Below are positions 13,656-13,696 of a DNA stretch of 13,696 nucleotides, piece by piece (the first letter of the stretch is position 1; each line of letters opens with the position of its first letter). Origin of the DNA: Chitinophagaceae bacterium UBA4857 (GTDB lineage: Bacteria; Bacteroidota; Bacteroidia; Chitinophagales; Chitinophagaceae); the NCBI GenBank assembly GCA_002399735.1, contig DHEF01000021.1:56558-70253 (forward strand), read 5' to 3'. The notes under the pieces are model-generated. The model saw only the letters and a list, made by a program, of their open reading frames with translations, was not told the origin of the DNA and made no database searches. The translations under genes and the position numbers were made by a program.

Positions 13656-13696
13656 GATAATTTGGCGATTTGGAAATCATTGTTGTCCGGTAAACA

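Overview
This 13.7 kb window comes from a member of the Bacteroidota, most plausibly a Chitinophagaceae-like bacterium. The DNA is AT-rich and the genes lack Shine-Dalgarno sequences. Several starts sit just behind a Bacteroidota-type -7 box (TAnnTTTG). The protein families (YPGY-type alkaline phosphatase-like protein, a tandem rhomboid pair with a Bacteroidota-type C-terminal extension, a membrane-anchored EEP hydrolase, an orphan PaaE-like reductase) also fit that phylum. I see no rRNA, tRNA, CRISPR array, transposase, phage gene or toxin gene. The lineage is inferred from these traits, not from a marker gene.

Layout, left to right. Positions 1-476 hold no gene, only small palindromes. A secreted alkaline-phosphatase-superfamily protein (477-1565, +) follows and ends at a clear intrinsic terminator. 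After about 415 bp of gene-free DNA comes a small exported or membrane protein of unknown function (2092-2607, -) with its own promoter. A glutamine-hydrolysing asparagine synthetase (2933-4780, +) is bracketed by two copies of a structured dispersed repeat. Next is a co-directional cluster: rhomboid protease (5000-5632), a second divergent rhomboid with a C-terminal extension (5690-6631), and a membrane-anchored EEP phosphodiesterase (6657-7790). A 300 bp spacer with short-period repeats and a bidirectional terminator separates this from typA/bipA on the minus strand (8088-9896), which has a strong upstream promoter and a roughly 190 nt leader. A small secreted protein of unknown function (10311-10841, +) converges on a minus-strand group: a PaaE-like flavin/2Fe-2S reductase (10878-11924), a diacylglycerol-kinase-family lipid kinase (11984-12883) and a small lipoprotein (12885-13376). 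The right edge carries a third copy of the dispersed repeat, in inverted orientation.

How the genes work together: most are independent housekeeping or envelope genes. The plausible functional units are the rhomboid-rhomboid-EEP cluster, which places two intramembrane proteases beside a hydrolase predicted to face the periplasm, and the lipoprotein-lipid kinase pair, whose reading frames are one base apart. The least explained signal is in the spacers. A modular, hairpin-forming repeat family occurs three times (2668-2864, 4786-4955, 13521-13655). Three different short-period degenerate tandem tracts (about 6, 8 and 7 bp) lie in other spacers. I found no defence system or other obviously new multi-gene system.
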